Assembly: GCA_027475525.1 (NCBI GenBank)
Contig: JAMWFC010000051.1
Span: 2,588,616-2,652,615, forward strand
Length of the DNA stretch: 64,000 nucleotides
Source of the DNA: Macrolepiota albuminosa
Taxonomy: Eukaryota; Basidiomycota; Agaricomycetes; Agaricales; Agaricaceae
Reading direction: 5' to 3'
Shown here: one piece after another, positions 44,826 to 56,557 of the stretch
Layout of the letters: the number at the start of each line of letters is the position of its first letter
Position numbering within the stretch: the stretch's first letter is position 1
Notes under the pieces: model-generated
What the model was told of the DNA's origin: nothing
The model's input: the letters and a program-made list of their open reading frames with translations, nothing else
The model's database searches: none
Position numbers and translations under genes: made by a program

Positions 44826-45911
44826 ACATGCAAGCTCAATTAGGACACTGATACAAGGAATAATGCTACTGATCCTACACTGGGAGCACAGACCTTTGCT
44901 GAAATACCTTGACACGGACTTGCAGTCACAGAAACCTTGTAATTTGTATGCTGCAGGTAACGCGCGGGTGACAAAGGGGGGCTTGACAGTGGCGTGTGAC
45001 ATGGCTTTGCTGTTGTCCCATGTATATACCGCCACTGATGGACTCATGCATGGATCGAGATCGATGTGCCACTTAGTGTAATCACTAGGAAAATTGCCGA
45101 AGTGGAAGGAAGGAAACATAGTCTTGGGGCTCACGTCATCCAATTCTAGCTATCCGAGTATCGGACTGCCGTTAGCTACAAGCTCCTTTCGGACTTCTTT
45201 CAAGAAGGACAAGTCAGATTGGGTGTAACCCACTGAAACTATTGACTGGCCACGAGTGCTGTATAAGGATCATGGGGATTGACACTTTGGGGTTAGACAT
45301 CAGACGTCTACGACTAAGAAACTATCGCCTAAGGTCAATTGGGACAGATACAGGACTCATCCGTGTACGTCATATACTGAGCTCGTGGTCTGATTATTAC
45401 TTCCTTTGATTTGATTTTGGTTTCCGATGTCGGCGAATGACATATTTTAAGTTTCGTATCAGGGAGAATTTCTTCTGTGGCAAATTCATTATGTGTGACT
45501 TGTGAAAAAATATATACATTTTTATCCAGGCTTCACTGATACTACATTCACTGCATCGTACTTATCAAGGGTTGCTCAGACATGATTTCATGGATATCAG
45601 AGTCACGGTGTGAAAAAGTACAGACGGAATCAGGATGAGGCATAAATACATAACGTTACAGCACCCAAACACGAACACTATTCTGACCGCCCAATCACTT
45701 CATGGAAAATTCCCTTGTCAGACACCAGGATGGACTCGCGTGTGGATTGAGCCGGAGGGCTATAGTGGGAGAACTATCGGCTGGGAGGAACAAATAGAAC
45801 ATCTAGAACCCTCGTGTTATTTCGACATTGAATAGAGGTTGGCATACACGTTGGAAAAATTCCGTAATCCAAGGGCCCAGAAACCATACGAAACTAGAAG
45901 AGGTCGGAACG
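44826..45911 (+). repeat. 1.1-kb dispersed repeat, copy 1
   Basis: It matches 51967-53055 in direct orientation with scattered differences and small indels. The left edge is sharp (ACATGCAAGCTC in both). The right edge is hidden by the sequence gap. No family was recognised. Short ORFs in it are not shared intact by both copies. Confidence 0.8.
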
Positions 45912-46011
45912 NNNNNNNNNNNNNNNNNNNNNNNNNNNNNNNNNNNNNNNNNNNNNNNNNNNNNNNNNNNNNNNNNNNNNNNNNNNNNNNNNNNNNNNNN
46001 NNNNNNNNNNN
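45912..46011. other. Assembly gap (100 N)
   Basis: Exactly 100 N, a conventional size for a gap of unknown length. It begins at the end of repeat copy 1, so the repeat probably caused the break. Confidence 0.99.
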
Positions 46012-47439
46012 GCCCTGGAACTGGAGAAGCTTGATTCTCCTGACCCTGCGTGACGAATTGACGACGCATCTCATCAATGGGCTTAGTGCCCTCAAATACA
46101 ATGCCCTGATCGTTGATAAGAGACTGTCCCTTAGTCCTGAGGTCGCCATTGCGCATATGTTGATACGCGACTCTGTCGCTCAACGTTTCGGCCATGGGCA
46201 CGCACGGCATCACAGATGCCTCGCTCTCCACCTTGAGCACGGTACTATCGTGCCCATTCAGACCTGACATATCTGTCCTACGGTCGTGGTTACGCATGTG
46301 TGGGGGCTCCTCACGCCACCCTTGTCCTGCTGGAGTATAAAAAGTACTCACTGGTCTTACTTCGGGCACTTCTTGCGCCCATGCTAGTGCCTCCACTAGC
46401 TCGATTCCGACGTCTTGATTGCATTGTGCTGAGCATTCCTCGGACGTGTGGCTCCAGGAGGTCGAGACCCCCGATTGCCGTGTGGCCTTCTGCTGCACAT
46501 ACATTTGCAGCTCTATCATGAGCACTCTCACTATCAAATCAGTATATTTTGTACTGAATACATTGAGCACTTCGTGCCCTTGTCACCTAAGTGCTACTAT
46601 ATGGGCTGACGCATAGCGCTCGAGTTGCGCTTGGGTGGTGTATTTCATCACCTCTGGGTGCAAGTCCCAGAACACCCGCAAGCTGACGCATAGCGCTCGA
46701 GTTGCGCTTGGGTGGTGTATTTCATCACCTCTGGGTGCAAGTCCCAGAACACCCGCAAGCGCATGGTGTACGCAGTTTTCAGCCGCTGCTCCTCTGCTCC
46801 GGTGTCGTCATCACTTGACGACTCCATCACCTCCTCTGGAAGCTCTACAACCTCCGGAGCTTCCTCCACTGCTGGTGTGCGCGGAAATTGGTTTTCCGTG
46901 CGGGATACTTCAGGCCTTGCAGCCTCCTCCGGTACCTCCTCTATGTGGGCTTCCGCTATTTTAAAAGGCATTGAGCCTACAGTGGACCGCCTGGTCCCAC
47001 TACTCCAGCTCGGAGGGAGGGCTCTCCCAGTCCGTACTGACAACTCAGCGTCTCCTGGGGCGCCATAGGCGCCTGTTGACTGTCGGCCGTCCTCTGGGGG
47101 TCCTTTGGAAGCCAATTGGCTAGACCGTCGCAGTCCTCCTGGCAGCTGCGTAACTGGGGGCGTTAATCTCCCGGGCATCTTGTCCTGGAGGCGTTGCGGA
47201 CCGTCCTGCTGTGAGCTTTCAGCTCTCCGGGCCTCGCTCTCATTCCCGGCCAGGTCGGTACTCTGACCTCGGTCTCGAGCCTTGGGTCTTACCTGACCCG
47301 CATTGGACGCTGACACGTCCTGGGTGTCTGCTGGGTCTCCCCATAGGTCATGGGCATTTCGCCCACCGTCAGTGGGCACTGCAGGTATGGGATTACTCAT
47401 CGATCTCCTGTTTGAAATTTGCACAGTGTGGCTGTGCAA
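46012..47439 (-). pseudogene. Unrecognised disordered protein, possibly transposon-derived, broken
   Basis: Minus-strand frames 47439-46648 and 46570-46012 form one reading once the 77-bp duplication at 46605-46758 is discounted, except for one TGA near 46587 between them. The N-terminal part (from about 47403) is polar, Pro/Gly/Ser-rich and probably disordered. The middle has acidic patches and a helical stretch (TTQAQLERYAS) that could be Gag-like, but there is no zinc knuckle or other diagnostic motif. The frame runs into the sequence gap. The function is unknown. Confidence 0.35.
46605..46758. repeat. 77-bp tandem duplication
   Basis: Copies 46605-46681 and 46682-46758 match completely. 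Probable assembly junction. Confidence 0.85.
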
Positions 47440-47561
47440 GAAGCTCGAGAAGCTGATAGAGTTCTGTCAACGAACTCAGTGACTCTGTTTGAAATTTGCA
47501 CAGTGTGGCTGTGCAAGAAGCTCGAGAAGCTGATAGAGTTCTGTCAACGAACTCAGCGACT
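47408..47561. repeat. 77-bp tandem duplication with one mismatch
   Basis: Copies 47408-47484 and 47485-47561 differ at one base (47480 T, 47557 C). The offset is again exactly 77. Confidence 0.8.
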
Positions 47562-48198
47562 GACGTCGTATGCTAGGCAATAGATCCTAGCTGGCGGATT
47601 CAAAAAAATATAACGAAGTTACGGATTTTGGAGAGCTTAGTATGCACACAACACTGAATCAGACCAGACCGGTCTATTGACAATGTAGTATACAACAAAA
47701 ATAAGCTGCTTTGTAAGCAGCTGGTAAACTAGTTATATAATAATGTAAATTGATATTATATTATAATAAATATAATATAATAGTGACTACTATACAGTAA
47801 GTAAAGCTATGTGGCCAATGCCACATAGCGGACTACGCTACAAATTGATTGGGAAGATTATGAAAATCCTCTTTATCGTGATCATCACTTTACTTATAAT
47901 ACTGCAGATCGTGATACAGACAATCCTTTTCAGACTCATCCACCTCTTCATATGTCACACATTGAGGTTGAAGAACCTACAAGTCCTTTTGATATTGCGA
48001 CCATGAATATTTTTGCTACACATATTCATAATCTTCCTTTTTATCATGCACAAGATATGGACTCTCGTCGATTACTTTGGATTAGTGCATTACAAATATG
48101 TAATGAAATCTTTGTACGTTGATTGCTATGTTGAATACAACTTTATCTAAGTATTAATACAGAAGTATGAGTAGTCTACAAAACTATTAGCATAATAT
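47562..48198. other. AT-rich intergenic region
   Basis: Very AT-rich around 47680-47790 with TATAATA runs. No supported gene. Confidence 0.4.
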
Positions 48199-51100
48199 TT
48201 AGACGGTAGCATATGATTCAGAAGCACCATCAAAAGTTACAAAACATGAGTGAATTGCAATATCAAATAAAGTAGTAGTTGAAGAATCAACAGGTATTGG
48301 TTGAGATAAACATGAACAAAGAAGCTTATTGTCAAGAATGTCAACTTCATATGTGCATGTATGGAAAACACAAAGCAACTGATTATTGTGAGAGCTGTCG
48401 GAATCATCAGAGTCATTGATTTCATGCCTAAGATGTGCTGGCAATTCTTTAATAAATCGAAACTAAAGAAAACTTAAGATAGTAAATATATAAAAGACAA
48501 AAGACTTACGACAATCTCCCAATCTTTCTGAAATGGTGGTATTTCACTGCCCATAACCATATATAAGAATCTTTCAATTCGATAGAGTGGAGATTGTGCA
48601 GCTGGATTAGTACACATCTTCAATGTTACAAAATCATTTGTATTCGAGAATCCTTAAGAATGTCCAATGCCGTTGAGATAGTGAGCTAAGGTTTTGAAAA
48701 GACAACAGTGAAGTTGAGGTTCTTCAGCCATAGGATGAACGATAATATGCTTGATAATACTTTCAGCAGATTTCACTTTAGCAGTAGCCAGCTCGCAAAT
48801 GATCTTCTTTGTTGTTGTAATGTCTCCCAAAGACTATTTATCTTTGAGATGACTTTTGATAAATCTATGGATTGTGCTTATCTGAAGTAGATTTAATGAC
48901 GATGATACTTGAAGATTAAAACCATCGCAAAAAGCTTGAACTTCAGAAAGAGTAGCGATTGCAGTTTGATTAGGAGGTGCAAGAAAAAAAATGCTGTTGA
49001 ACAAAGCCTGCGTATAGTATTTATGAGCATCGCCTGTCAATTCGTGCAATTCTGCAGGCTATTTACACAAAATCAATAATTGAAAAAGAATATAGAATGA
49101 TTTGCATACTGTCATTGGGCTAAGATGGTTGACGATTAATTGGGATATTACTGAGCAAGAGTTACTAGTGTCGAAAGGTATATTAGAGTCAATCGGCCAA
49201 TGCTGAAGTTTCAAAGCCAACTCAGGATTGATTTCTGATATAAAATCAATATTGTCCATAGTTGTCTGACCAAGAAGAATAAGAGTTATAAGCCAGGGTG
49301 ACACAGGAAATGGTGACGATTTTGCCCAATAAATATGCAATGCTGAAAGGCAACCATGAACTTTTAGCTGTGCAATTCTGTCGTCTGATATATGCCCTGG
49401 GTTGAAACAAAGCGTGAAATGTCCAAGATCGTCCAATTGCTTCCAATAGCGACCATTGGATGTAACATATTTGAGAGCTGCACGAAGAACTGCTCGTTCT
49501 ACTCCACTTCCAGTTGCTTGTCCACTTGATATAACAATTAGTATTGATGTAATGTAATATAAAAAAAAAACATACATTTTTCATGTTCGCATTCCAATTA
49601 AGAGATGTTTAAAGAAAAATATGCGAACTATAGTACCATTATCAATAGCAGGAGGGCATCCAGTAAAATGGCCAATAAGAGATGCAACAAATGCCTTGGC
49701 AGCAGCTATATCAGTTGGCGCTTCAATATCAAGGACTTCTTGAGAATATGGATTTTCCTCTGAAATAGTTCTTGCATAGCAAACAGCTTGCAAATGCATA
49801 AAGTCAAGCCACTCATGAGCATTGCGATGGTGAGGTGGTGGCCTAATTGTAGATCCTTGAAAGGTATGTAAAAGGAGTGAATTCGTTGGTGGTGAAGCTG
49901 AGTGCGTAAGAGGTGAAGGAGGTTGAACAATAAGCAGAAAAGAATGCAAAGATCTTGTTGGGATCAAGGTTGATGGTGGTGGTGTTCCGAGTTGAGCAAG
50001 AGAAATTAAAGGTGTGTGTAATGGAGATGAGACCACATCAGAAGCATTGTGTCAAAGCAAATCAGTAACTTTGGAAAACTAAAAAAATTGTTATATATAA
50101 AAGAAACAAAAAAAGCTATTGCAATACTTCATCGTCATCATCGTTGTTAAATAGAGGTATTTCAGTTTGAGGTGATATTGCAGTTGAAGGCAACGAAGCT
50201 ACAGATGCTAAAGGTTCTGGCTGCAGTGTAAAGCCTGGGCAGTGCTGAAAACATATGATATTTTCCCCTTCAGTTTTGCATAGATCACGAGTCCATAAGC
50301 CATTAAAAACATGGTCAACAAAACATGGATGTGCATTAATAGTATTTGGTACAATTGGTCCATATAAAAGTCGTCGGCAATCTTTAACAATATTAGTAAG
50401 AGCGCTTAATTTGAACAGAATAACTCACAATAGAAAAGCAGGGGAATTGAACTGGAAGGATGTTGAATTTTTTTGGCAATTTTAGTCAGAAGTGTCGCAT
50501 ATGTCATTTGATTGGAGATAAGAGGTGAAACTTTGAGCTTTTGACCGAATATACCATTGATATTACCACCAATAGCTAAAGCAAATGGTGATCTTTCATA
50601 GATCAAAGTATCATTTGCAAGATCTAATGAATGGCGTGATATGGTGAAATGATGAGTACAAGCCTGTCCGATCAAGTGATCATGGATTTTTCTCCAAAGT
50701 GATTCATGGGGCCCATCAGAAATTGTGAAGAGTAATAACAGGTTGAATTTTTCCAATCTATTTAGTAAATCTGGCAAGCGTTCAGAGTGAATTCAAAGTT
50801 CTGGAAGCTCTCAAATAAGGTCGTTGTCATCAAAAAATGTTGTAGGCTTCAAATCATTACTAGACGTCTAAAATTTATAAGAAATGAACATACCCCATAC
50901 GGTAACAAAGCAATAAAAAACTGTTGATTGACTCCACGACTTGGACCAGCAACTGAAGCACTCAAAAATGATAAAGGCTGGCTAGATCCAGTATAAGGTA
51001 TAGATACAGGATGTCGTCGATGGTTTGAACCACATAAAACACTTGATCGAGCAGGACCTCGAGAAGTTGAATAAGCAGACTGAGTTGCGGCATTTTGTTG

Positions 51101-51740
51101 AGCAGCATGATTGATGTGACGATCATTTGTAGTTGACCCAGATACTCTAAGTTGAGGTGGATTCCATGAAGTGATAGCTGGTGCAATAGCTACTTGAGTA
51201 GGCAGAGAAGTGGTCGGTAATTGAGGTGATTGACTAAAATATAAAATGAACATAGAAAGTTAAAAAAGAAATTGGAACATACGATAGAGTAGGTTGTTCA
51301 TAAACAAGCCAGCTTCCTCCACAGGATACACATAAAGAATCTGGTGTGTAGTGTAGAGACGGCTGCAAAATAGTTAAATTCTGACATATATTTTTACTAA
51401 ATAAAGCATACTTCTTGGAAACGTTCACACAAGTTTCCTCTTCCTCCTCTTTGAGGAGGATTTACATGTGCAACGGAAGATGTAGCATGTTCATCATAAG
51501 AGTGACCACACCAACAAATGCGATGCTAAAATAATTCAATTTGATTACATTTTTTTCGAATATTTTAATGGTAAACACACCTCTCTTGGCTGGAAAAATG
51601 TATATCCACGACATTGTAAATGTGTACATTGGTCCCTTGCTGGAAGATCCATATAAAAGGAAAAGGACCAATGAGTGTTTGCACACAAAGATTAAAGACA
51701 GTTTACACAACAGTTGAAAATAGAAGAAAAGATGATGACG
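48199..51740 (-). CDS. HECT-like E3 ubiquitin ligase family protein (multi-exon)
   Basis: Coding blocks read on the minus strand from about 51740 to the stop at 48199, split by short AT-rich introns whose exact ends I did not fix. The N-terminal part has Cys/His pairs (CTHLQCRGY, RICWCGHSYDEH, CVSCGG) that may bind zinc. A polar linker follows (51250-50900), then two conserved blocks (50780-50100 and 50036-49600). The HECT-like N-lobe is at 49560-49080: GSGVERAVLRAAL, then KVHGCLSALHIYWAK with the spacing of the HECT GRI..A segment. Near the end, AHLRHEI followed by FHTCTYEVDI resembles the catalytic HTC of the HECT C-lobe. The assignment rests on pattern recognition. The gene is AT-rich and bracketed by 1.1-kb repeats. 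Confidence 0.5.
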
Positions 51741-51966
51741 TCCTCTGTCCATCAGTAGTTCAATTGAGGCAGGTGATCATGTGGTAGTCAGAAGCATTGC
51801 TTCCAGCACTGAAAAGTCCAGAGCAAGTCCAGAGCAAAACAGGTAAATCAAAGTCGAAATATGTAGATTCAAAATCAAAATTCGATTTGAAAACTGAACA
51901 TGTGATACAAAATCAAAATTCTGTTTAATTAACAAATCAATAATTTTGTCCAATGAGTCCCCTCAT
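51741..51966. other. Intergenic, no gene seen
   Basis: Short AT-rich stretch upstream of the HECT-like gene with small internal repeats (CCAGAGCAAG, AAATCAAAATTC). It may hold the promoter of that gene. Confidence 0.35.
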
Positions 51967-53055
51967 ACATGCAAGCTCAATTAGGACACTGATACAAGGA
52001 ATAATGCTACCGATTCTACACTGGGAGCACAGAGTTTCACCTTTGCTGAAATTCCTTAGCACAGACTTAAAGTCGCAGAAACCCTGCAGTTTGTATGCTG
52101 CAGGTAACGCGCGGGTGACAAAGGGGGCTTGACAGTGGCGTGTGACATGGCTTTGCTGTTGTCCCATGTATATACCGCCACTGATGGACTCATGCATGGA
52201 TCGAGATCGATGTGCCACTTAGTGTAATCACTAGGAAAATTGCCGAAGTGGAAGGAAGGAAACATAGTCTTGGGGCTCACGTCATCCAATTCTAGCTATC
52301 CGAGTATCGGACTGCCGTTAGCTACAAGCTCCTTTCGGACTTCTTTCAAGAAGGACAAGTCAGATTGGGTGTAACCCACTGAAACTATTGACTGGCCACG
52401 AGTGCTGTATAAGGATCATGGGGATTGACACTTTGGGGTTAGACACCAGACGTCTACGACTAAGAAACTATCGCCTAAGGTCAATTGGGACAGAAACAGG
52501 ACTCATCCGTGTACGTCATATACTGAGCTCGTGGTCTGATTATTACTTCCTTTGATTTGATTTTGGTTTTCCGATGTCGGCGAATGACATATTTAAGTTT
52601 CGTATCAGGGGGAATTTCTTCTGTGGCAAATTCACTATGTGTGACTTGTGAAAAAATATATACATTTTCATCCAGGCTTCACTGATACTACATTCACTGC
52701 ATCGTACTTATCGAGGGTTGCTCAGACATGATTTCATGGATATCAGAGTCACGGTGTGAAAAAGCACAGACGGAATCTGGACGAGGCATAAATACATAAC
52801 GTTACACCACCCAAACACGAACACGCTCTGAATCTTAGGAGAGATGGAAATCAGTTCATGGAAAATTCCCTTATCAGACGACAGGATGGACTCGCGTGTG
52901 CGTTGAGCCGGAGGGCTATAGTGGGAGAACGGAGCAAACAGAACATCTAGAACCTTCGTAGCGTCCCGACATTCAATGGAGGTTGGCATACACGTTGGAA
53001 AAATTCCGTAATCCAAGGGCCCAGAAACCATACGAAACTAGAAGAGGTCGGAACG
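51967..53055 (+). repeat. 1.1-kb dispersed repeat, copy 2
   Basis: Direct copy of 44826-45911 at an offset of about 7.14 kb. It runs through the same end sequence (GAGGTCGGAACG) and then continues into unique sequence at 53056. Confidence 0.8.
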
Positions 53056-54121
53056 TAGACCATCCGTAGAATTGACATCGAATCGCCGGTAGACTCGATC
53101 ACTCCCAACTGACAGCAATGCACTCAATACCTAGAACAAAGAGGGTCCGAACGGATCGTTGTCCTTATTCCAAATGCTTCCCTTCCTCATCATCAGGGCC
53201 GGCGCCATGTTCCGTCCTCGTAGACTTCGTTTTCTTTCTGATGACGTTTGTCAACTATCTAGGACATAAATGCTATTGGCCACAATTGGTAGGCTTCGCC
53301 AGGAGAGAACGCTCTTTTGGGAAGGTTAGTCAAGGTTTGAGCTCAAAGGGTTTGTTGAGCTCGATGCCGAGATGATGCCGAACAGAAGTAGTTGTAGATT
53401 TTTTGGTAAAGCAGTGTGATGAAGTCGATACGACTGAAGACGGTGATCTACAGACTTAGAACCAGCGGCAATTTCATCTATTACACGGTAAGCTGAGCAG
53501 CTACTAGGAGATCGACCGCCAAGCGTTTCAAGGGACCCGCGCGTTATTTCAGAAATAGCTGCCGTTCTATTGGATCGATTAAATTGTAATCTTGATGATC
53601 TTAGGAGGTATGCCTGCCGTTTATGCAAAGGTCCAGAAACCAGAGAAGACATCCAGAACATTCTTATACAACACAGTTTCCCAGATGTTGCATACTTTCC
53701 CATAACTTGTACAGTTTTAGAAGGCCGGCACGTGTCATAGTCCGAGGAACGTCGACGCGTTTGTAACATTAGTGTAGACGCGAAGATGATAGTTATTGGG
53801 AAGCTTCGCAGAGGGAGAAGCTGGGAAGGGAGTGTTTGCATGCAAGCTTGCAAAGGAAGAGTTTGAGAGACGTAAACGGGTGTGTCTGGATGGTGGCAGG
53901 AATATATTACGCGTGGCTGGAATGAGACGTGGGGTCTGGGGCTCGGGAGGGAATGGGATTGGACAGATGTGGATCTGGAGGCGGGAGAGAATATGCAGGT
54001 GGGAGAAACGAGGATGAGATCTGGCCAGCTCTGGGCCGCGTCTCGGTCACTTCCGTGCAATCTTTCAAATCAAAATAAGTCTCTAAGTTTATAAAAATCT
54101 GGCGGCATCTCCTGGTTTCCC
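53056..54121. other. Intergenic region left of the hydroxylase gene
   Basis: No ORF with recognisable content. The last part, up to 54121, would contain the promoter and 5' leader of the plus-strand hydroxylase gene. Confidence 0.4.
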
Positions 54122-56263
54122 ATGGCCCGCACTCACTCGCGCTCACCTTCTCCCGACCCCGTCGCAAAGCGGCCCAGGACCTCTCACGACCACATCCCCC
54201 CCGATCCCAAAGTCCATTTCACCAACGATCTCTTCGACCACAACACGACCGCAAAACTCCATGGTGCATACAAGGCAAGCCACCCTTTCAAGTATGCCGT
54301 CGTCGAAAAACTCTTCCAGGACGACCTCCTCAAAAAAGTAAAGGACGAGTGCCTGAGTGAGCTCAGCTTTACAGAAAAAGAGACTGATATCTACAAGGTA
54401 ACATGCCATTATTCTCGGAGCTTATTCGACGCACGCCCAACATCTGCGATCTCTAGGTCAACCAGACAGGCGATCTTGCCTCGCTTAACTACCTCACAGA
54501 CGCCCAGATATCTCTCCTTCCCAACCTTCTCTTACTCCGTAATGCCCTCTACTCAGAACAATTCCGCTCCTTCCTCCAGACCGTCACCGGTTGTGGCCCC
54601 TTGTCGGGAACAAAACAGGACATGTCTGTCAATTCATACACAAAGGGTTGTCACTTGCTCAATCACGACGATGTCATTGGCACACGACGCGTCTCCTACA
54701 TTCTATATATGCCTCTACCACATTATACCTTGTGGCAAAATGATTGGGGTGGTGCACTAGAACTGTACCCGGTAAAAGAAGGCCCAGACGGCCACCTAGA
54801 GCCAGAGGCAATGCCATCAAAGTCCATCCCCCCAAGTTGGAATCAGTTTATCTTTTTCGAGGTCCAGCCCGGTCGAAGCTTCCACTCCGTTGAAGAAGTT
54901 GTTGTCGGCGGTGAAGGCGAAGACGGGAGAGAGCGCTTAAGCATCAGCGGGTGGTTCCATGCCGCCCAAGAAGGCGAGGACGGCTACGTCCCCGAAACCT
55001 CCATACCAGAAACCAGAAGCTCTCGCGAACAACTCGTACGCTGTTCCCCTCCTCTTCTCTATCTCCGCGTTAAACCGTCATCCCATAGACCTCAACCTCA
55101 ACCACATTCACCACGTACCCCGCTGACCCCGAAGCCCCACACCCCGACCAACCTCTCTCAGACGAACACAAAGACTTTCTCTCCGAATTCCTCAACCCCG
55201 TCTACCTCCAACCGCGCACAATGGAAACCCTTTCCGCCCGCTTCGCCTCCGAATCCTCCCTCGAACTCCATTCCTTCCTCGCGCGTCCCCTCGCCGAAGT
55301 CCTATTACCCCGTCTGCGCTCGCTCGACCTGCGCGACGGTCTAGGACCCGACCGCGCCGGACGTATACCCCCACACACCTCAGGTACGTCCGGAGCCTGG
55401 TGCGTCAGGGGGCCCCCACACAAGTGGCGCTACTGCGTGCTCAATTCTCCACTTGCGAACGCGCCGGAGGGGGCTTACAGCCCGAGAACGGCGCACGAGT
55501 CCCCCGTCGAGATCTTGCGGACCCTCCAGAGGGAGCTCTTTCCCTCTACCGCTTTCCGCGCGTGGCTCGCGGCGGTCTCGAGGTTATTGCCGTTGAGCCA
55601 TGCGGTGGAGGCGAGGAGGTTCAGGCCTGGTTTGGATTATACGCTCGCGACGAGCGAAGATAAGGATGTGAGACTTGATGTTGTGCTCGGGCTCACGCCG
55701 GGCGTTTTAAGTGAAAATGCTGGGAAGGGTGAGGGGTCGTCGAATAATTCGACCTCTTTGGCGAGTGCATTGGATGATGTGAGGGGCTGGCAGGCTGCTG
55801 AGTGGGGTGGTTGGGAGGTAAGGATGTTTCATTTGTTTTTCATGGTTTGCTGATTTTCGATCTCTTTCTTCTTTTGTAGTGTTACATGGCCCCTCACAAT
55901 GAGGAAGATGATCCGGCGATCTATCGCTCCGGCACACGCAGCAAACCCCCCACTTCAACTTCCCCGGATAGTTCAGCACAGGACCATGACAACAACGGCA
56001 ACGGCAACGGCAATGGCAACGGTCACAGTGCAGTTGACTCGCCCAAGTCGCTAGACGAGGACCAGGAGATGATGGATGAGGAAGAAGACAGTACCCTTTT
56101 GACAGTCCAACCTGGCTTTAACAGACTGCTTCTCGTGCTGCGTGATGAACGCGTCATGCGGTTCGTCAAGTACGTGTCTGCAGCTGCTGAAGGCTCCCGC
56201 TGGGACGTGTGTGGTGAGTTTGAAGTGGGGATGGTAGCTGACGATGAAGATGATGATGAATAG
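54122..56263 (+). CDS. Tpa1/Ofd1-type prolyl hydroxylase (655 aa, four exons)
   Basis: This is a 2-oxoglutarate- and Fe(II)-dependent dioxygenase of the Tpa1/Ofd1 family, which hydroxylates a proline of ribosomal protein uS12 and in fission yeast links oxygen to sterol regulation. Exons 54122-54397, 54457-55035, 55089-55817 and 55880-56263 each hold whole codons, with introns of 53-62 nt. Iron ligands are H162 and D164 in NHDDVIGTRR and H235 in GRSFHSVEEV; R252 before LSISGWFH should bind 2-oxoglutarate. The second half is the degenerate, non-catalytic double-stranded helix domain of the family. The length agrees with yeast Tpa1 (about 640 aa). An Asn-Gly repeat near residue 560 is a low-complexity insert. 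No defects were seen. Confidence 0.93.
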
Positions 56264-56557
56264 TCTGAACTAATGTAAGTACATTTGAATTCTTGTATAT
56301 TCATGCTATCTTTTTTTCATCTTTGGCAAAACTGTCCTTTTACATCACTGTTGATTACCCCCTCTATTGCATTGCCTTTCCTGTCTATGCGCCACATTAG
56401 TAGTCTACAAGCAATGGTTGTGTTCTCGAGGAATCTTCTATCCCGCACATTCTACTAGTTAAAAGTACTGACTTACGTAAATGAATATTCGTCGCTTCGT
56501 TCCCTTAATAAATAAATGCTCGTGGTTCCAGCCAATCACATTCTTCGTCTCAACGGC
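56264..56557. other. Convergent 3' intergenic region
   Basis: Lies between the ends of the hydroxylase gene (plus) and the Nop13-like gene (minus). AT-rich, no gene seen; it probably holds both polyadenylation regions. Confidence 0.5.

Noticed and set aside
44742..45143. Minus-strand 133-aa ORF in repeat copy 1 as a gene
   Set aside because: The matching ORF in copy 2 (52056-52289) is cut by indels and differs after about 56 residues, so it looks like chance.
44826..53055. The 1.1-kb direct repeats as LTRs of one retrotransposon
   Set aside because: No TG..CA ends, primer site, polypurine tract or pol domains were found between them, and a multi-exon HECT-like gene lies inside.
53326..54060. 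Minus-strand 244-aa ORF left of the hydroxylase gene
   Set aside because: Low-complexity composition without recognisable motifs; no support on either strand.
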